A DNA stretch of 64,000 nucleotides from Sphingobium sp. 15-1 (GTDB lineage: Bacteria > Pseudomonadota > Alphaproteobacteria > Sphingomonadales > Sphingomonadaceae). A program made the position numbers and the translations under genes. This document shows positions 41,616 to 49,547 of the stretch, piece by piece (the first letter of the stretch is position 1; the number at the start of each line of letters is the position of its first letter). The notes beneath the pieces are model-generated. The model saw only the letters and a list, made by a program, of their open reading frames with translations, ran no database searches and was not told the DNA's origin. The DNA is taken from the NCBI RefSeq assembly GCF_013375535.1, contig NZ_JABXJG010000002.1:186001-250000 (forward strand). Reading direction: 5' to 3'.

Positions 41616-42614
41616 ATGAAACGCATCACGCTCTGGCTGTTGCTGCCGGTGCTGCTGGCGGGCGCGGCGGCCTATGCGCTGCTGGCCGGACGGACGCGCG
41701 AGGTGACGACCGCGACCGCGCGCGTCGGTGAGGCGGTGGAGCTGGTCTATGCCACCGGCTTTGTCGAGGCGGAGCATCCCGTGTCCGTCGCCGCTCGCCT
41801 CACCGCGCCCGTGCGGCAGGTGCTGGTGGACGAAGGCGACCGGGTGCGACGCGGCCAGCCGCTGATCCTGCTGGACGATGAGGAACAACGTCACGCGCTG
41901 CAACAGGCGGGCGCGCAACGACGGGTGGCGATGCAGGACGAACGGCGCGTGGTCGCGCTGTTCGCCAAGGGCTGGGTCACGCGGGCGGCCCGCGATCAGG
42001 CGGTGGCGGCGGCGGACGGCGCCAGGGCGGCGGAAGACAGCGCCGCCGCCCGGCTCGACCAGATGGCCGTGCGGTCAGGCATGGACGGCATCGTGCTGCG
42101 CCGGGATGTGGAGCCGGGCGACCTCGCCATACCCAGTCGCACGCTGATGACGCTGGGCGACCCCGCTCGCATCCGCATCACCGCCACGGTCGACGAGCGC
42201 GACGTGCCGCGCATCCATGCCGGACAGGCCGCGCTGATGTCCAGCGACGCCTGGCCCGGCCGGGTGCTGCGCGGTCATGTGCGGGAGGTGACGCCGGGCG
42301 GCGACCCCGAACAGCGCGCTTTCCGCGCCCGGATCGTCACCGACGCGCCCATGGCGTTGCCGCTCGGCCTGACGCTGGAGGTCAATATCGTGACGCGCCG
42401 GACGCCTGGGGCGCTGCTGATTCCGTCGGCGGCGGTGGTGGATGGCAGGGTCTGGGTGGTGCGCGACGGGCGCGTCCACAGCCGGGCGGTGCGTACCGGA
42501 ATCGTCGGCTCCAGCGATACGGAGATACTGGCCGGCCTGTCGCGAGGCGCAACCGTCATCGCCAAGCCCGACGACAGTCTACGCGAGAACAGCCGCGTAC
42601 GGGCCAGACGATGA
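41616..42614 (+). CDS. HlyD/MacA-type periplasmic adaptor of an ABC exporter
   Basis: A 332-residue membrane-fusion protein. One N-terminal membrane anchor (LWLLLPVLLAGAAAYALLA) is followed by a lipoyl-type half-motif (VAARLTAPVRQVLVDEGDRVRRGQPLILLDD), a short alpha-hairpin (about 90-145) and the returning half (MAVRSGMDGIVLRRDVEPGDL). A beta-barrel domain ends in ALLIPSAAVVDGRVWVVRDGR. AAGGGGA precedes the ATG, and the stop overlaps the permease ATG. Adaptor, permease and ATPase in this order match the DevBCA/MacAB-like exporters. The short hairpin suggests a DevB-like adaptor. Cargo is unknown. Confidence 0.9.
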   Translation: MKRITLWLLLPVLLAGAAAYALLAGRTREVTTATARVGEAVELVYATGFVEAEHPVSVAARLTAPVRQVLVDEGDRVRRGQPLILLDDEEQRHALQQAGAQRRVAMQDERRVVALFAKGWVTRAARDQAVAAADGARAAEDSAAARLDQMAVRSGMDGIVLRRDVEPGDLAIPSRTLMTLGDPARIRITATVDERDVPRIHAGQAALMSSDAWPGRVLRGHVREVTPGGDPEQRAFRARIVTDAPMALPLGLTLEVNIVTRRTPGALLIPSAAVVDGRVWVVRDGRVHSRAVRTGIVGSSDTEILAGLSRGATVIAKPDDSLRENSRVRARR

Positions 42615-43861
42615 CCGGGCAATCCGGCCTGCTTGTCGCCATCGCGCTCCGCCATCTGGCCGGGCGCCGCCGCCAGACATTGGTGGCGGTCAGCGGCGTC
42701 GCGGTCGGCGTCGGCTTTTTCCTGGCGGTGTCCGCGATGATGATCGGCAGCCAGAATGATTTCGTGAAGACGCTGATCGACGCCGCCCCCCATATCGTCA
42801 TTTCCGACGAGCTGCGCAGCCCCCCGCCCCAGCCGGGCATCCGCGCCTATCCCGGCGGCGCGGTCGACCTGCGCCATTACAAGGCGCGCAACGAGGTGCG
42901 GGGGCTGAAAGGCTGGCCCCAGATTCTGCGCGCCATCGATGCCGAGCCGGGCGCGATCGGATCGCCCAGCCTGACCGGCGCCATCACCCTGCGCAGCGGC
43001 GGGCGGGAGGAAGCGCTGACCATCATCGGCGTCGACCCGGCGGTCGAGGAGAAGGTCAGCACCATCGACGACAAGCTCCGCACCGGGCGGCTGCGCGATC
43101 TGGAAAGCACGCAGGGCGGCATCATCATCGGGGAGGAAATGGCCCAACGCCTGGGTCTCGCCATGGGCGACGTGGTGGGCGCGACCCCGGCTTCGGGCCA
43201 GAGCCGGTCGCTGCGCATCGTCGGCCTGTTCAAGCGGGGCCAAAGCCAGTTGGCCGCGACGGCGGGCTATGTGCTGCTGCGGGAGGCGCAATCGCTGCTG
43301 GGCCGCCCCTTCATCATCAACCGCATCGGCGTGCACCTGAACGATCCCTATGCCGCGCAGCCGATCGCCCGGCGGCTGGAGGCGCGCTTCTCCTACAAGG
43401 CGGAAAGCTGGCAGGAACGTTCCGCCGACTTCCTCTCCCTGCTCGTGACCCGCAACGTCATCATGTACAGCGTCGTGTCCGCGATCCTGCTGGTGGCCAG
43501 CTTCGGCATCTACACGGTGGTGTCGAACAGCATCAACGACAAGCGGCGCGACATCGCCATCATGCGCTCCATCGGCTTTTCGGAGCGCGACCTGCAACTG
43601 ATCTTCGTGATGGAGGGGTTGATGCTGGCGCTGATCGGCATCGCGGCGGGATGGCTGCTGGGTTATGGACTGATGGCGATCCTCGGCTCGCTGGAATTTC
43701 CGATTGCGGGCGAGGACCAGCGCCTGCCGCTCGACCGTTCCGCTCGGCAATATGCGATCGCCGCCGCCGCGTCGCTGCTGGCCGGGGCGGTCGCGGCCTG
43801 GCTGCCGGCGCGCAAAGCGGCGCGGGTCGATCCCGTCGACATATTGCGGGGCGCGATATGA
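42611..43861 (+). CDS. ABC transporter permease (FtsX/MacB family)
   Basis: A 416-residue inner-membrane permease of the type VII (MacB/LolCE/DevC) superfamily. The first transmembrane helix is at about 20-42 (LVAVSGVAVGVGFFLAVSAMMIG). A large periplasmic domain follows (45-280), then three helices near the C-terminus, starting at NVIMYSVVSAILLVASFGIYTVV. The coupling region contains DKRRDIAIMRSIGFSERDLQLIFVMEG, the family hallmark. It ends ARKAARVDPVDILRGAI, the usual closure. Both ends overlap neighbours by ATGA, so the three genes form one translationally coupled operon. Confidence 0.92.
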   Translation: MTGQSGLLVAIALRHLAGRRRQTLVAVSGVAVGVGFFLAVSAMMIGSQNDFVKTLIDAAPHIVISDELRSPPPQPGIRAYPGGAVDLRHYKARNEVRGLKGWPQILRAIDAEPGAIGSPSLTGAITLRSGGREEALTIIGVDPAVEEKVSTIDDKLRTGRLRDLESTQGGIIIGEEMAQRLGLAMGDVVGATPASGQSRSLRIVGLFKRGQSQLAATAGYVLLREAQSLLGRPFIINRIGVHLNDPYAAQPIARRLEARFSYKAESWQERSADFLSLLVTRNVIMYSVVSAILLVASFGIYTVVSNSINDKRRDIAIMRSIGFSERDLQLIFVMEGLMLALIGIAAGWLLGYGLMAILGSLEFPIAGEDQRLPLDRSARQYAIAAAASLLAGAVAAWLPARKAARVDPVDILRGAI

Positions 43862-44550
43862 GCGCGATCATGCAGGCGGAAGGACTGTCGCGCAGCCTGC
43901 CGGGCACGCCTCCGGTCACACTGGTGACGGACGTGGCGATCGCGATCGAGCCGGCCAGCTTCGTCGCCATTGTCGGGCCTTCGGGCTGCGGCAAATCCTC
44001 TCTGCTCTATCTGCTGGGGCTGCTCGACAGGCCGACTGGCGGCCATGTGCTGTTCCAGGGCAAGGATATGAACCCGCTGACCGGCGATCAGCGCGCCCAT
44101 ATCCGGTTGGCGAGCTTCGGCTTCGTGTTCCAATTCCATTTCCTGTTGCCGGAATTCACCGCGCTGGAAAATGTCATGTTGCCCATGCGGCGGCTGGGGT
44201 TGCTGAACCAGGCGCAGGCGCGGGACAAGGCGCAGGCGTTGCTGCAGACGATGGGCCTTGGCGCCAAGAGCGGCAAGACGCCCGACCGGCTGTCTGGCGG
44301 GGAACGGCAACGCGTCGCCATCGCCCGCGCCATCGCCAATGATCCCGTATTGGTGCTGTGCGACGAGCCGACCGGCAATCTCGACAGCCAGAACAGCGCC
44401 CGCGTGGTGGAGTTGTTCCGCAGCCTTGCCCATGATCAGGGCCGCGCCGTGGTCTGCGTGACCCATGATACAGATGTCGCCGCCGCCGCCGATGTGCAAA
44501 TTTCAATGCTGGATGGACGGATCAGCGAAACCAGTATCCGGGCGCGGTGA
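43858..44550 (+). CDS. ABC transporter ATP-binding protein (LolD/MacB-like)
   Basis: A 230-residue ATPase that powers the upstream permease. Walker A is G40-PSGCGK-S47. The Q-loop is FGFVFQFHFLLPEFTALENV, the signature L145-SGGERQR, and Walker B VLVLCDEPTGNLDSQNSARVVELF. The H-loop is CVTHDTD. The start at 43858 forms ATGA with the permease stop; a much earlier in-frame ATG at 43651 lies within that gene. It is the last gene of the exporter operon. A large inverted repeat 86 bp downstream may end the transcript. Confidence 0.94.
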   Translation: MSAIMQAEGLSRSLPGTPPVTLVTDVAIAIEPASFVAIVGPSGCGKSSLLYLLGLLDRPTGGHVLFQGKDMNPLTGDQRAHIRLASFGFVFQFHFLLPEFTALENVMLPMRRLGLLNQAQARDKAQALLQTMGLGAKSGKTPDRLSGGERQRVAIARAIANDPVLVLCDEPTGNLDSQNSARVVELFRSLAHDQGRAVVCVTHDTDVAAAADVQISMLDGRISETSIRAR

Positions 44551-44635
44551 TGGATGGGGTTCAACTGCCTGCTTCCATCGCTTCGTCGATCGCCTTGACT
44601 GCATGAACTTATTGCAGATGTCCGAAACATTGGAT

Positions 44636-44673
44636 GCGTATTCGGATATTCCTATGCGAATATCCGAATACGC
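44636..44673. repeat. 16-bp perfect inverted repeat between convergent genes
   Basis: GCGTATTCGGATATTC at 44636-44651 and its exact complement GAATATCCGAATACGC at 44658-44673, with a six-base loop. Each arm also contains TATTC twice, three bases apart. It stands in the 176-bp gap between the exporter ATPase and the convergent small membrane protein gene. No T-tract follows on either strand. It may work as a two-way terminator/mRNA end or as a protein-binding site. Confidence 0.7.
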
Positions 44674-44726
44674 TCAAAAAGCTGGCCCGAACCGAAATTT
44701 ACGCAAACGACCGAAAGCGAGAGAGT

Positions 44727-45017
44727 TTATTTCTCGCCATTATCCTTCACGCCCACGGTCGGCACGTCGATGGTTTCCTTCTTGGTTCCGACCACCACGG
44801 CCTTGGAATCGACATCGACCTTGGGCAATTCACCGCCCTTGACGCTGACCTCAGGAACGTCGCCGCCTGAAACATCGGCTTTCCAGAATCCAGTGGCGAA
44901 CAAGATGCCGACAATCGCCAGAATGATTACCAGCACCGCCGCGATGGTCCAGCCGCCGCGATTCTTGTGTACGACAACGCGATCGCCCGTATAGGGATCC
45001 CTATGCACTTCAGCCAT
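44727..45017 (-). CDS. Small single-pass membrane protein, unknown function
   Basis: A 96-residue protein. A short polar N-terminus (MAEVHRDPYTGDRVVVHKNRGG) is followed by one transmembrane helix, about 23-43 (WTIAAVLVIILAIVGILFATGFW). The outward tail contains spaced Val/Gly/Asp repeats (GGDVPEVSVKGGELPKVDVDSK). AAAGGAGG upstream sets the start at 45017; the ATG at 45023 sits directly on the ribosome site. A possible EcfG promoter lies at 45047-45071. Similar small anchored proteins with tails rich in Val and Asp occur in sphingomonads, but I know no function. Confidence 0.72.
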   Translation of the reverse strand: MAEVHRDPYTGDRVVVHKNRGGWTIAAVLVIILAIVGILFATGFWKADVSGGDVPEVSVKGGELPKVDVDSKAVVVGTKKETIDVPTVGVKDNGEK

Positions 45018-45046
45018 GTCCATCCTCCTCCTTTAGAGACTGAAGG

Positions 45047-45071
45047 AACATACAGCTTCCACTCTTGTTCC
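45047..45071 (-). promoter_or_regulatory. Possible EcfG promoter of the small membrane protein gene
   Basis: On the minus strand GGAAC (45071-45067), 16 bp, then TGTT (45050-45047). It differs from GGAAC-N16-CGTT by one base and ends about 30 bp before the start codon. Confidence 0.4.
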
Positions 45072-45100
45072 ATAAGCCGACCAACGGCTGGTCATTACGC

Positions 45101-45886
45101 TCAGGCCTTTGCGCAGGAGAAATGCGTTTCACCGATGCCGCTGACGACAGCCCGCACATGATCGCCAGGATGGAGCGCGACCATCGGCCCCAGAGCGCCG
45201 GCCAGCAGAATATCCCCCGCCTTGAGCGGTTCGCCGCGCCGCGCAAGCGTTCGGGCGAGCCAGGCCGCGGCGTTCAGGGGATTGCCCAGCACCGCCGCGC
45301 CCGCGCCAAAGGAAACCGGCGCGCCGTTGATTTCCATCACCATGCCGCAACTGTAGAGATCAAGCCCCACCAGCGGCCTGCCATCGCGGGCAAGGACGAA
45401 GAAAGCCGAGGAACCATTATCCGCGACCGTATCGGCAAAGGCGATCTTCCAGTCAGCGATGCGGCTGTCGACAATCTCTATGGCAGCGTGGACACTGGCA
45501 ACCGCCTTCGCGACGGCCGCGACGGCGGTTTCGGGATCGGGCAAATCCTCGCCTAGGATGAAAGCGATCTCCGCTTCCGCCTTTGGCTGCAAGGTCCGCG
45601 CGGGGTCGAGCGTGCCGCCATCGGCAATCCGCATGTCATCGAACAGGACGCCGAAATCCGGCTGATCGACGCCCAATTGCTGCTGAACCGCCTTGGCCGT
45701 CAGCCCCGCCTTGCGGCCGACGACGCGGCGGCCCTGCCCCTCCCAATAGCGCGTGTTGATCGTCTGGATCGCATAGGCGCCATCGGCATCACCAGGGTCC
45801 AGCCCATCGCGCAACGGCGGCACCGCGCCCCCGGCATAGGCAGCCCGCAGGCGGCTGGCGAGATCTTCATGACTGGGGGAAGGCAT
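45101..45886 (-). CDS. 2-keto-4-pentenoate hydratase family protein (MhpD/XylJ-like)
   Basis: A 261-residue fumarylacetoacetase-superfamily hydratase. The expected role is adding water to a 2-hydroxypenta-2,4-dienoate from meta-cleavage, giving 4-hydroxy-2-oxovalerate. Recognisable parts are GRKAGLTAKAVQQQLGVDQPDFGVLFDDM, the metal-binding KAEAEIAFILGEDL (Glu pair), and IEIVDSRIADWKIAFADTVADNGSS. The end includes NPLNAAAWLARTLARRGEPLKAGDILLAGALGPMVAL. GAGGAAC precedes the ATG. It is the last gene of the long minus-strand catabolic operon that contains monooxygenase, dioxygenase and C-C hydrolase. No adjacent aldolase (MhpE/HsaF) or acetaldehyde dehydrogenase follows. Confidence 0.88.
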   Translation of the reverse strand: MPSPSHEDLASRLRAAYAGGAVPPLRDGLDPGDADGAYAIQTINTRYWEGQGRRVVGRKAGLTAKAVQQQLGVDQPDFGVLFDDMRIADGGTLDPARTLQPKAEAEIAFILGEDLPDPETAVAAVAKAVASVHAAIEIVDSRIADWKIAFADTVADNGSSAFFVLARDGRPLVGLDLYSCGMVMEINGAPVSFGAGAAVLGNPLNAAAWLARTLARRGEPLKAGDILLAGALGPMVALHPGDHVRAVVSGIGETHFSCAKA

Positions 45887-45922
45887 ATTTTCCGTTCCTC
45901 TTTCTTTGCGCCGACTTGCTTC

Positions 45923-46657
45923 TCATGCGCCGATGGATCGCAGCAATTCGGGGAGCAATTGCCGGGCGTCGGCCACCACGCCGACCTCCGCATACCGGAA
46001 GATCGGCGCATCGGGATCGCTGTTGACCGCGATGATCCGGGTCGCGGCGCCGATACCGGCCAGATGCTGCGGCGTGCCCGATATGCCTGCGGCCAGATAG
46101 ACATGCGGCGTGACGAAATGGCCCGACTGGCCGATCTGGCGGGACACGGGGGCCAGGCCCAGGTCGACCGCAGGCAGGCTGGCGCCGATCGCGCCGCCAA
46201 GCCTGTTCGCGATAGCTTTCAGCGTCAGGAAACTTTGGGCGTCCAGCCCTCGCCCTCCGCTCACGATCAGCGGCGCGCCTTCCAGCGCGGCGTCACGCAT
46301 GGGCAATTCGACGCGTTCGAAGGCCGGAACCTCCGGCGCGGCAAGCGCGATCAGCCCGTCGCAGGCGGGTGGTTCGTTCATGGTCGCGACGGCGATGCCC
46401 TGCATCAACCGCAGGTCGAGCAGGATACGTCCGCCATAAGCGGGGCGCTTCACGATCAGCATGTCGCCATCCACGCCGACGTCGGACAGTCGGCCCAGCA
46501 AGACTGCGCCAAGGGACGCCGCCAGCAATCCCGCCAGCGCCTCCCCTTCGGGCGTCGCCGGGAAGATCAGCAGGCTACGGTCCCTCCGCCAGCCCGGCGC
46601 CGCCTTTCCCTCGCTGGCGGCGCCAAGCTCCACCCTCACCAACTGCCAATCGTTCAT
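45923..46657 (-). CDS. etfA: Electron transfer flavoprotein, alpha subunit
   Basis: A 244-residue protein, shorter than typical ETF alpha (about 310) because the N-terminal domain is reduced. The C-terminal FAD-binding domain is clear: APLIVSGGRGL, VDLGLAPVSRQIGQSGHFVTPHVYLAAGISGTPQHLAGI, and IIAVNSDPDAPIFRYAEVGVVAD. It shuttles electrons from a flavoprotein dehydrogenase to the quinone pool with the beta subunit. The ATG overlaps the beta gene stop. The likely electron donor is the flavoprotein at 47400, not an acyl-CoA dehydrogenase, since none lies in this operon. With the beta gene apparently interrupted, its function may be lost. Confidence 0.88.
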   Translation of the reverse strand: MNDWQLVRVELGAASEGKAAPGWRRDRSLLIFPATPEGEALAGLLAASLGAVLLGRLSDVGVDGDMLIVKRPAYGGRILLDLRLMQGIAVATMNEPPACDGLIALAAPEVPAFERVELPMRDAALEGAPLIVSGGRGLDAQSFLTLKAIANRLGGAIGASLPAVDLGLAPVSRQIGQSGHFVTPHVYLAAGISGTPQHLAGIGAATRIIAVNSDPDAPIFRYAEVGVVADARQLLPELLRSIGA

Positions 46658-47403
46658 ACCCGTTCACCCCTTAGCAGGGCTGCAAGCGCATGTGCCTGTT
46701 CCTGGACATCGCCTTCGATCATCCGGCAGTCAGTGATCGACCGCATGCCGGCCAACGCGGCGCTGCCCGCCAATTGCAGGCCGGTGGCGGCGACCGGCCG
46801 GGCGTCCCGATGCGCGATCCGCGCCTGGCGGGCCTGCATGACATTCTTCATCAGCGGCTTGCGCAGCCGGTTGCGACGGTCATTCGTCGCGCTGACGACA
46901 AGCGGACGATCGACCGTCAGCCATTCCTCATGGCTGCCCGCCTCGCGCATCAGGCGCACGTCCGGCTCTGCCTGCACCACCTGCGCCCGCCCGAAAAAGG
47001 GCAGGCCCAATATGGCGGCCAGCATCGGCGGCACCAGCCCATCGTCGCAATCCCCAAATTCGCGGCCTATGAGGATCAGGTCAGCGCCATGCGCCGCCTG
47101 AGCCAGCCTTTGCGCGGTCGCTGCCTGATCCCAGGCGTCCGGCAGGGCCAGGGTCGACACGTCCGCCACACGGAGCGCGCAAATCGAGCGGGCAAGCTTC
47201 TCTCCTTCGGAACCGCCCGCCACAATGGCGCTCAGCTCGACATCGGGCCGCGCATCGCGGATCTTGAGCCCAAGTTCCAGCGCCGCCTCATCGAAGGGAC
47301 TGAGCAGCAGCCGGTCGCCACTGCGCAGGGGCAATCCTCAGGCCACGGGCTTCACCGGCCATTTAGGGTCTAGCACCCCCGCGATCAGCACCATGATCTT
47401 CAT
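46654..47403 (-). pseudogene. etfB: Electron transfer flavoprotein, beta subunit, interrupted by TGA at codon 22
   Basis: The natural start is the ATG at 47403, which overlaps the preceding flavoprotein stop (ATGA). The protein begins MKIMVLIAGVLDPKWPVKPVA, the standard first beta-strand of ETF beta, then meets TGA at 47338-47340. The same frame resumes GLPLRSGDRLLLSPFDEAALELGLKIRD and runs intact to the end, including the AMP/FAD domain (DLILIGREFGDCDDGLVPPMLAAILGLP). A TTG at 47334 just after the stop could restart translation and give 226 residues, but that would lack the first strand of the fold. So it is either a recent nonsense mutation, a sequencing error or a reinitiation case. I treat it as probably broken. 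Confidence 0.65.
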
Positions 47404-48749
47404 GGGGCCGCCACCGCCTGTCCCGCGATCAGCCCGAATACCACCGCCTTGCCGAGCGCCGAACCGGTCATATAGGCGACGCCATGAAAGCCGCCCGTGA
47501 CTTCGCCAGCGGCGTAGAGTCCCTCGATCCAGTGACCGTCAGTGCGCAGGACGCGCGCTTGGCTATCGATACGCAGGCCGCAATAGGTGCCGAACACCAC
47601 GGCGGTCGAGGGATAGGCGTAGAAGGGCCCCCGATCGATCCTGCGCAACGCGCCATGGTGATGGACGAGATGCGATCGCCCGAAATCGGGATCATGCCCG
47701 GCGTCGACATGGCCGTTGTAGCGATCCACGGTCGCCGCCAGCGCATCGGGATCAATCTCGATCTGCGCGGCGAGGTCCGCCAGCGTCTCCCCGACATAGA
47801 AGAGTCCTTCCTCCAGCCGCCGCCCGAAATCCAGGATGCGGACGAGGTTGTTGCCGGTATCGAAAATCGCCTGGTCCATGATCTGATAGGCGCAATGCCA
47901 GGGCTGGGCCATGACCGCATCGCCCAGCAGCTTGTAGGAAATGCTCTCATCGACGAAGCGCTGACCGTCCTGATTGACGGCGATCGCGCCCTTGTAGACG
48001 GCTTGCAGGCTGTGGTCGTTGCTCTCGTCGGTCGGATGCTTGCCGAAGGTGCCCTTCACATAATCCATGTCGCGCAGGTCCGCGCCCAAGGCCTGCGCCA
48101 TCTGCAAACCGTCGCCCTGCGATCCTGCTCCCGCAACGAACACGGCTGGGGCATATTGAGGGGCATAGCGATCAAGCAGCGCCGGATTCTTGGCAAAGCC
48201 GCCGCTGGCGATGATGACGCCGCGTGCCGCTTCCAGCGTTTCGCCATTTTCGAGAACGACGCCAATGACACGCCCGTGCGGGCTCTGTAGCAGCGAGCGC
48301 GTAGCCATGCCGGGGCGATAGCCGATATGGCCGGTTGCTTCCGCCGCCGCATGAAGGGCGCGGACCATATCCGCGGGATCGACGCTGTGCACACGCGGCA
48401 CCGACTGGCCCGCCGCCGTCTCGATCACCGGGCTGAACGCCACGCCTGCGGACTTCAGCCATGCATAGGTGGCAAGCTGCGCATCGCAATAGGTCCTCAC
48501 CAAATCCGCGTCGTTTACCCGCTGGCCCACTTCGCGCAGGTCGGTGAACAGCAGGTCGGGACTGTCAACCACACCCTGATCTGCCTGAAGATCGGTGCCC
48601 GCAAAGGCGAGGCACCCACCGCTCATGGCCGAGGAACCGCCGGATTCAGCCAGTTTTTCCAGCAGCACGACGCTGAGGCCCTGCTGCGCGGCGGACAGGG
48701 CGGCGGCCCAGCCAGCCGCCCCGCCGCCAATGACGATCACATCCATCAT
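47400..48749 (-). CDS. FAD-dependent dehydrogenase (fumarate reductase/3-ketosteroid dehydrogenase-like flavoprotein)
   Basis: A 449-residue flavoprotein. The N-terminal FAD motif DVIVIGGGAAGWAAALSAAQQGLSVVLLEK is followed by GGSSAMSGG. The C-terminal FAD closure is DSQARVLRTDGHWIEGLYAAGEVTGGFHGVAYMTGSALGKAVVFG. The middle substrate domain has the fumarate reductase-like layout. It would introduce or reduce a carbon-carbon double bond in a pathway intermediate, with electrons going to the ETF genes that follow by ATGA overlap. It is itself coupled to the racemase-like gene upstream. The exact substrate is unknown. Confidence 0.88.
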   Translation of the reverse strand: MMDVIVIGGGAAGWAAALSAAQQGLSVVLLEKLAESGGSSAMSGGCLAFAGTDLQADQGVVDSPDLLFTDLREVGQRVNDADLVRTYCDAQLATYAWLKSAGVAFSPVIETAAGQSVPRVHSVDPADMVRALHAAAEATGHIGYRPGMATRSLLQSPHGRVIGVVLENGETLEAARGVIIASGGFAKNPALLDRYAPQYAPAVFVAGAGSQGDGLQMAQALGADLRDMDYVKGTFGKHPTDESNDHSLQAVYKGAIAVNQDGQRFVDESISYKLLGDAVMAQPWHCAYQIMDQAIFDTGNNLVRILDFGRRLEEGLFYVGETLADLAAQIEIDPDALAATVDRYNGHVDAGHDPDFGRSHLVHHHGALRRIDRGPFYAYPSTAVVFGTYCGLRIDSQARVLRTDGHWIEGLYAAGEVTGGFHGVAYMTGSALGKAVVFGLIAGQAVAAP

Positions 48750-49546
48750 GCCGGGTTCAATCCGTAGAAATCGAGTATCTCGTCGCGTCGGATCGGATCG
48801 GGAATCGCTCCGAAATAGCCTGTCCCCGCCGCTTGCCTGCCAGCCCGGCGGGCATCCACCGCCGCTTCCGCAGCCCGCACCCAGGCGCCAAGGGAATCGA
48901 TCACCGGCACGCCATCCACTTCACTGACGCCGTTCATGGCAAGCAGCACATTGAGCGGCGCCTCACCCGGCACGATCGCCTCCGCACCCTTGCCGATCAG
49001 ATCTCGGGCAGCGACACGGAAGCGATCGATCAACGGGCCGGGGCTCGCAAAGCCCGCAAGCACATCCGTGAACCGGAAGCCGACGTCGCAGGCGCCGACG
49101 AGCCGGCAACCGATGCCGTGGCGGCGGACATTGTCGCGATAGAGTTCGGCCAGTTCCGGAATGAAAACCAGCGCCCCGAACCGCCGCCCGTCGTCCACCG
49201 CCGCCCGTGCCGCGCATTCGCCATAGCCCACCACCGGAATGTCGACCAAGGCGCGGATTTCCCGCAGCCCCGGTTCCGGCAGGGTGCTGAGTGCGAAGGC
49301 ATCATAGCCCTGCCGTTCCGCCATCAGCGCGCCCTGCATGAACTGGATCGCGTGCAGGAACTGGAAGCCGACATGCTTGATGTCGTCGCCCGGATAGTTG
49401 GTCCGATAGGTGCCTTCGCGCATGCCGTGCATGTCGATCACCGTGCCGGGCCGCGCCACCCGCTTGAAATGCGCCTTCAGCGCGTCATCATAGGCCGCAA
49501 GGTCGCTGAGGACGGTGAAGCTCTGGTGCCAGATGCGGATGCCCAT
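48746..49546 (-). CDS. Asp/Glu/hydantoin racemase-fold protein lacking both catalytic cysteines
   Basis: A 266-residue member of the Asp/Glu/hydantoin racemase superfamily, which includes maleate isomerase and arylmalonate decarboxylase. By eye the family landmarks align with LSTLPEPGLREIR and VVGYGECAARAA, then VPGEAPLNVLLA and GVPVIDSLGAWVRAAE. At the two catalytic positions of hydantoin racemases (C in CFDDPGL and C in LGCAGM) this protein has Thr and Glu. A Cys remains only in GYGEC. Racemisation by the two-cysteine mechanism is therefore unlikely; a lyase, isomerase or hydrolase role on a pathway acid is more plausible. TGAGATG joins it to the monooxygenase gene, and ATGA to the flavoprotein. 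Confidence 0.78.
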   Translation of the reverse strand: MGIRIWHQSFTVLSDLAAYDDALKAHFKRVARPGTVIDMHGMREGTYRTNYPGDDIKHVGFQFLHAIQFMQGALMAERQGYDAFALSTLPEPGLREIRALVDIPVVGYGECAARAAVDDGRRFGALVFIPELAELYRDNVRRHGIGCRLVGACDVGFRFTDVLAGFASPGPLIDRFRVAARDLIGKGAEAIVPGEAPLNVLLAMNGVSEVDGVPVIDSLGAWVRAAEAAVDARRAGRQAAGTGYFGAIPDPIRRDEILDFYGLNPA

Positions 49547-49547
49547 C

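Noticed and set aside
1766-47403. UGA might be recoded as a sense codon, since both interrupted genes carry TGA
   Set aside because: TGA is used as a normal stop throughout, including many ATGA overlaps between adjacent intact genes. There is no selenocysteine context. Two independent mutations or errors are simpler.
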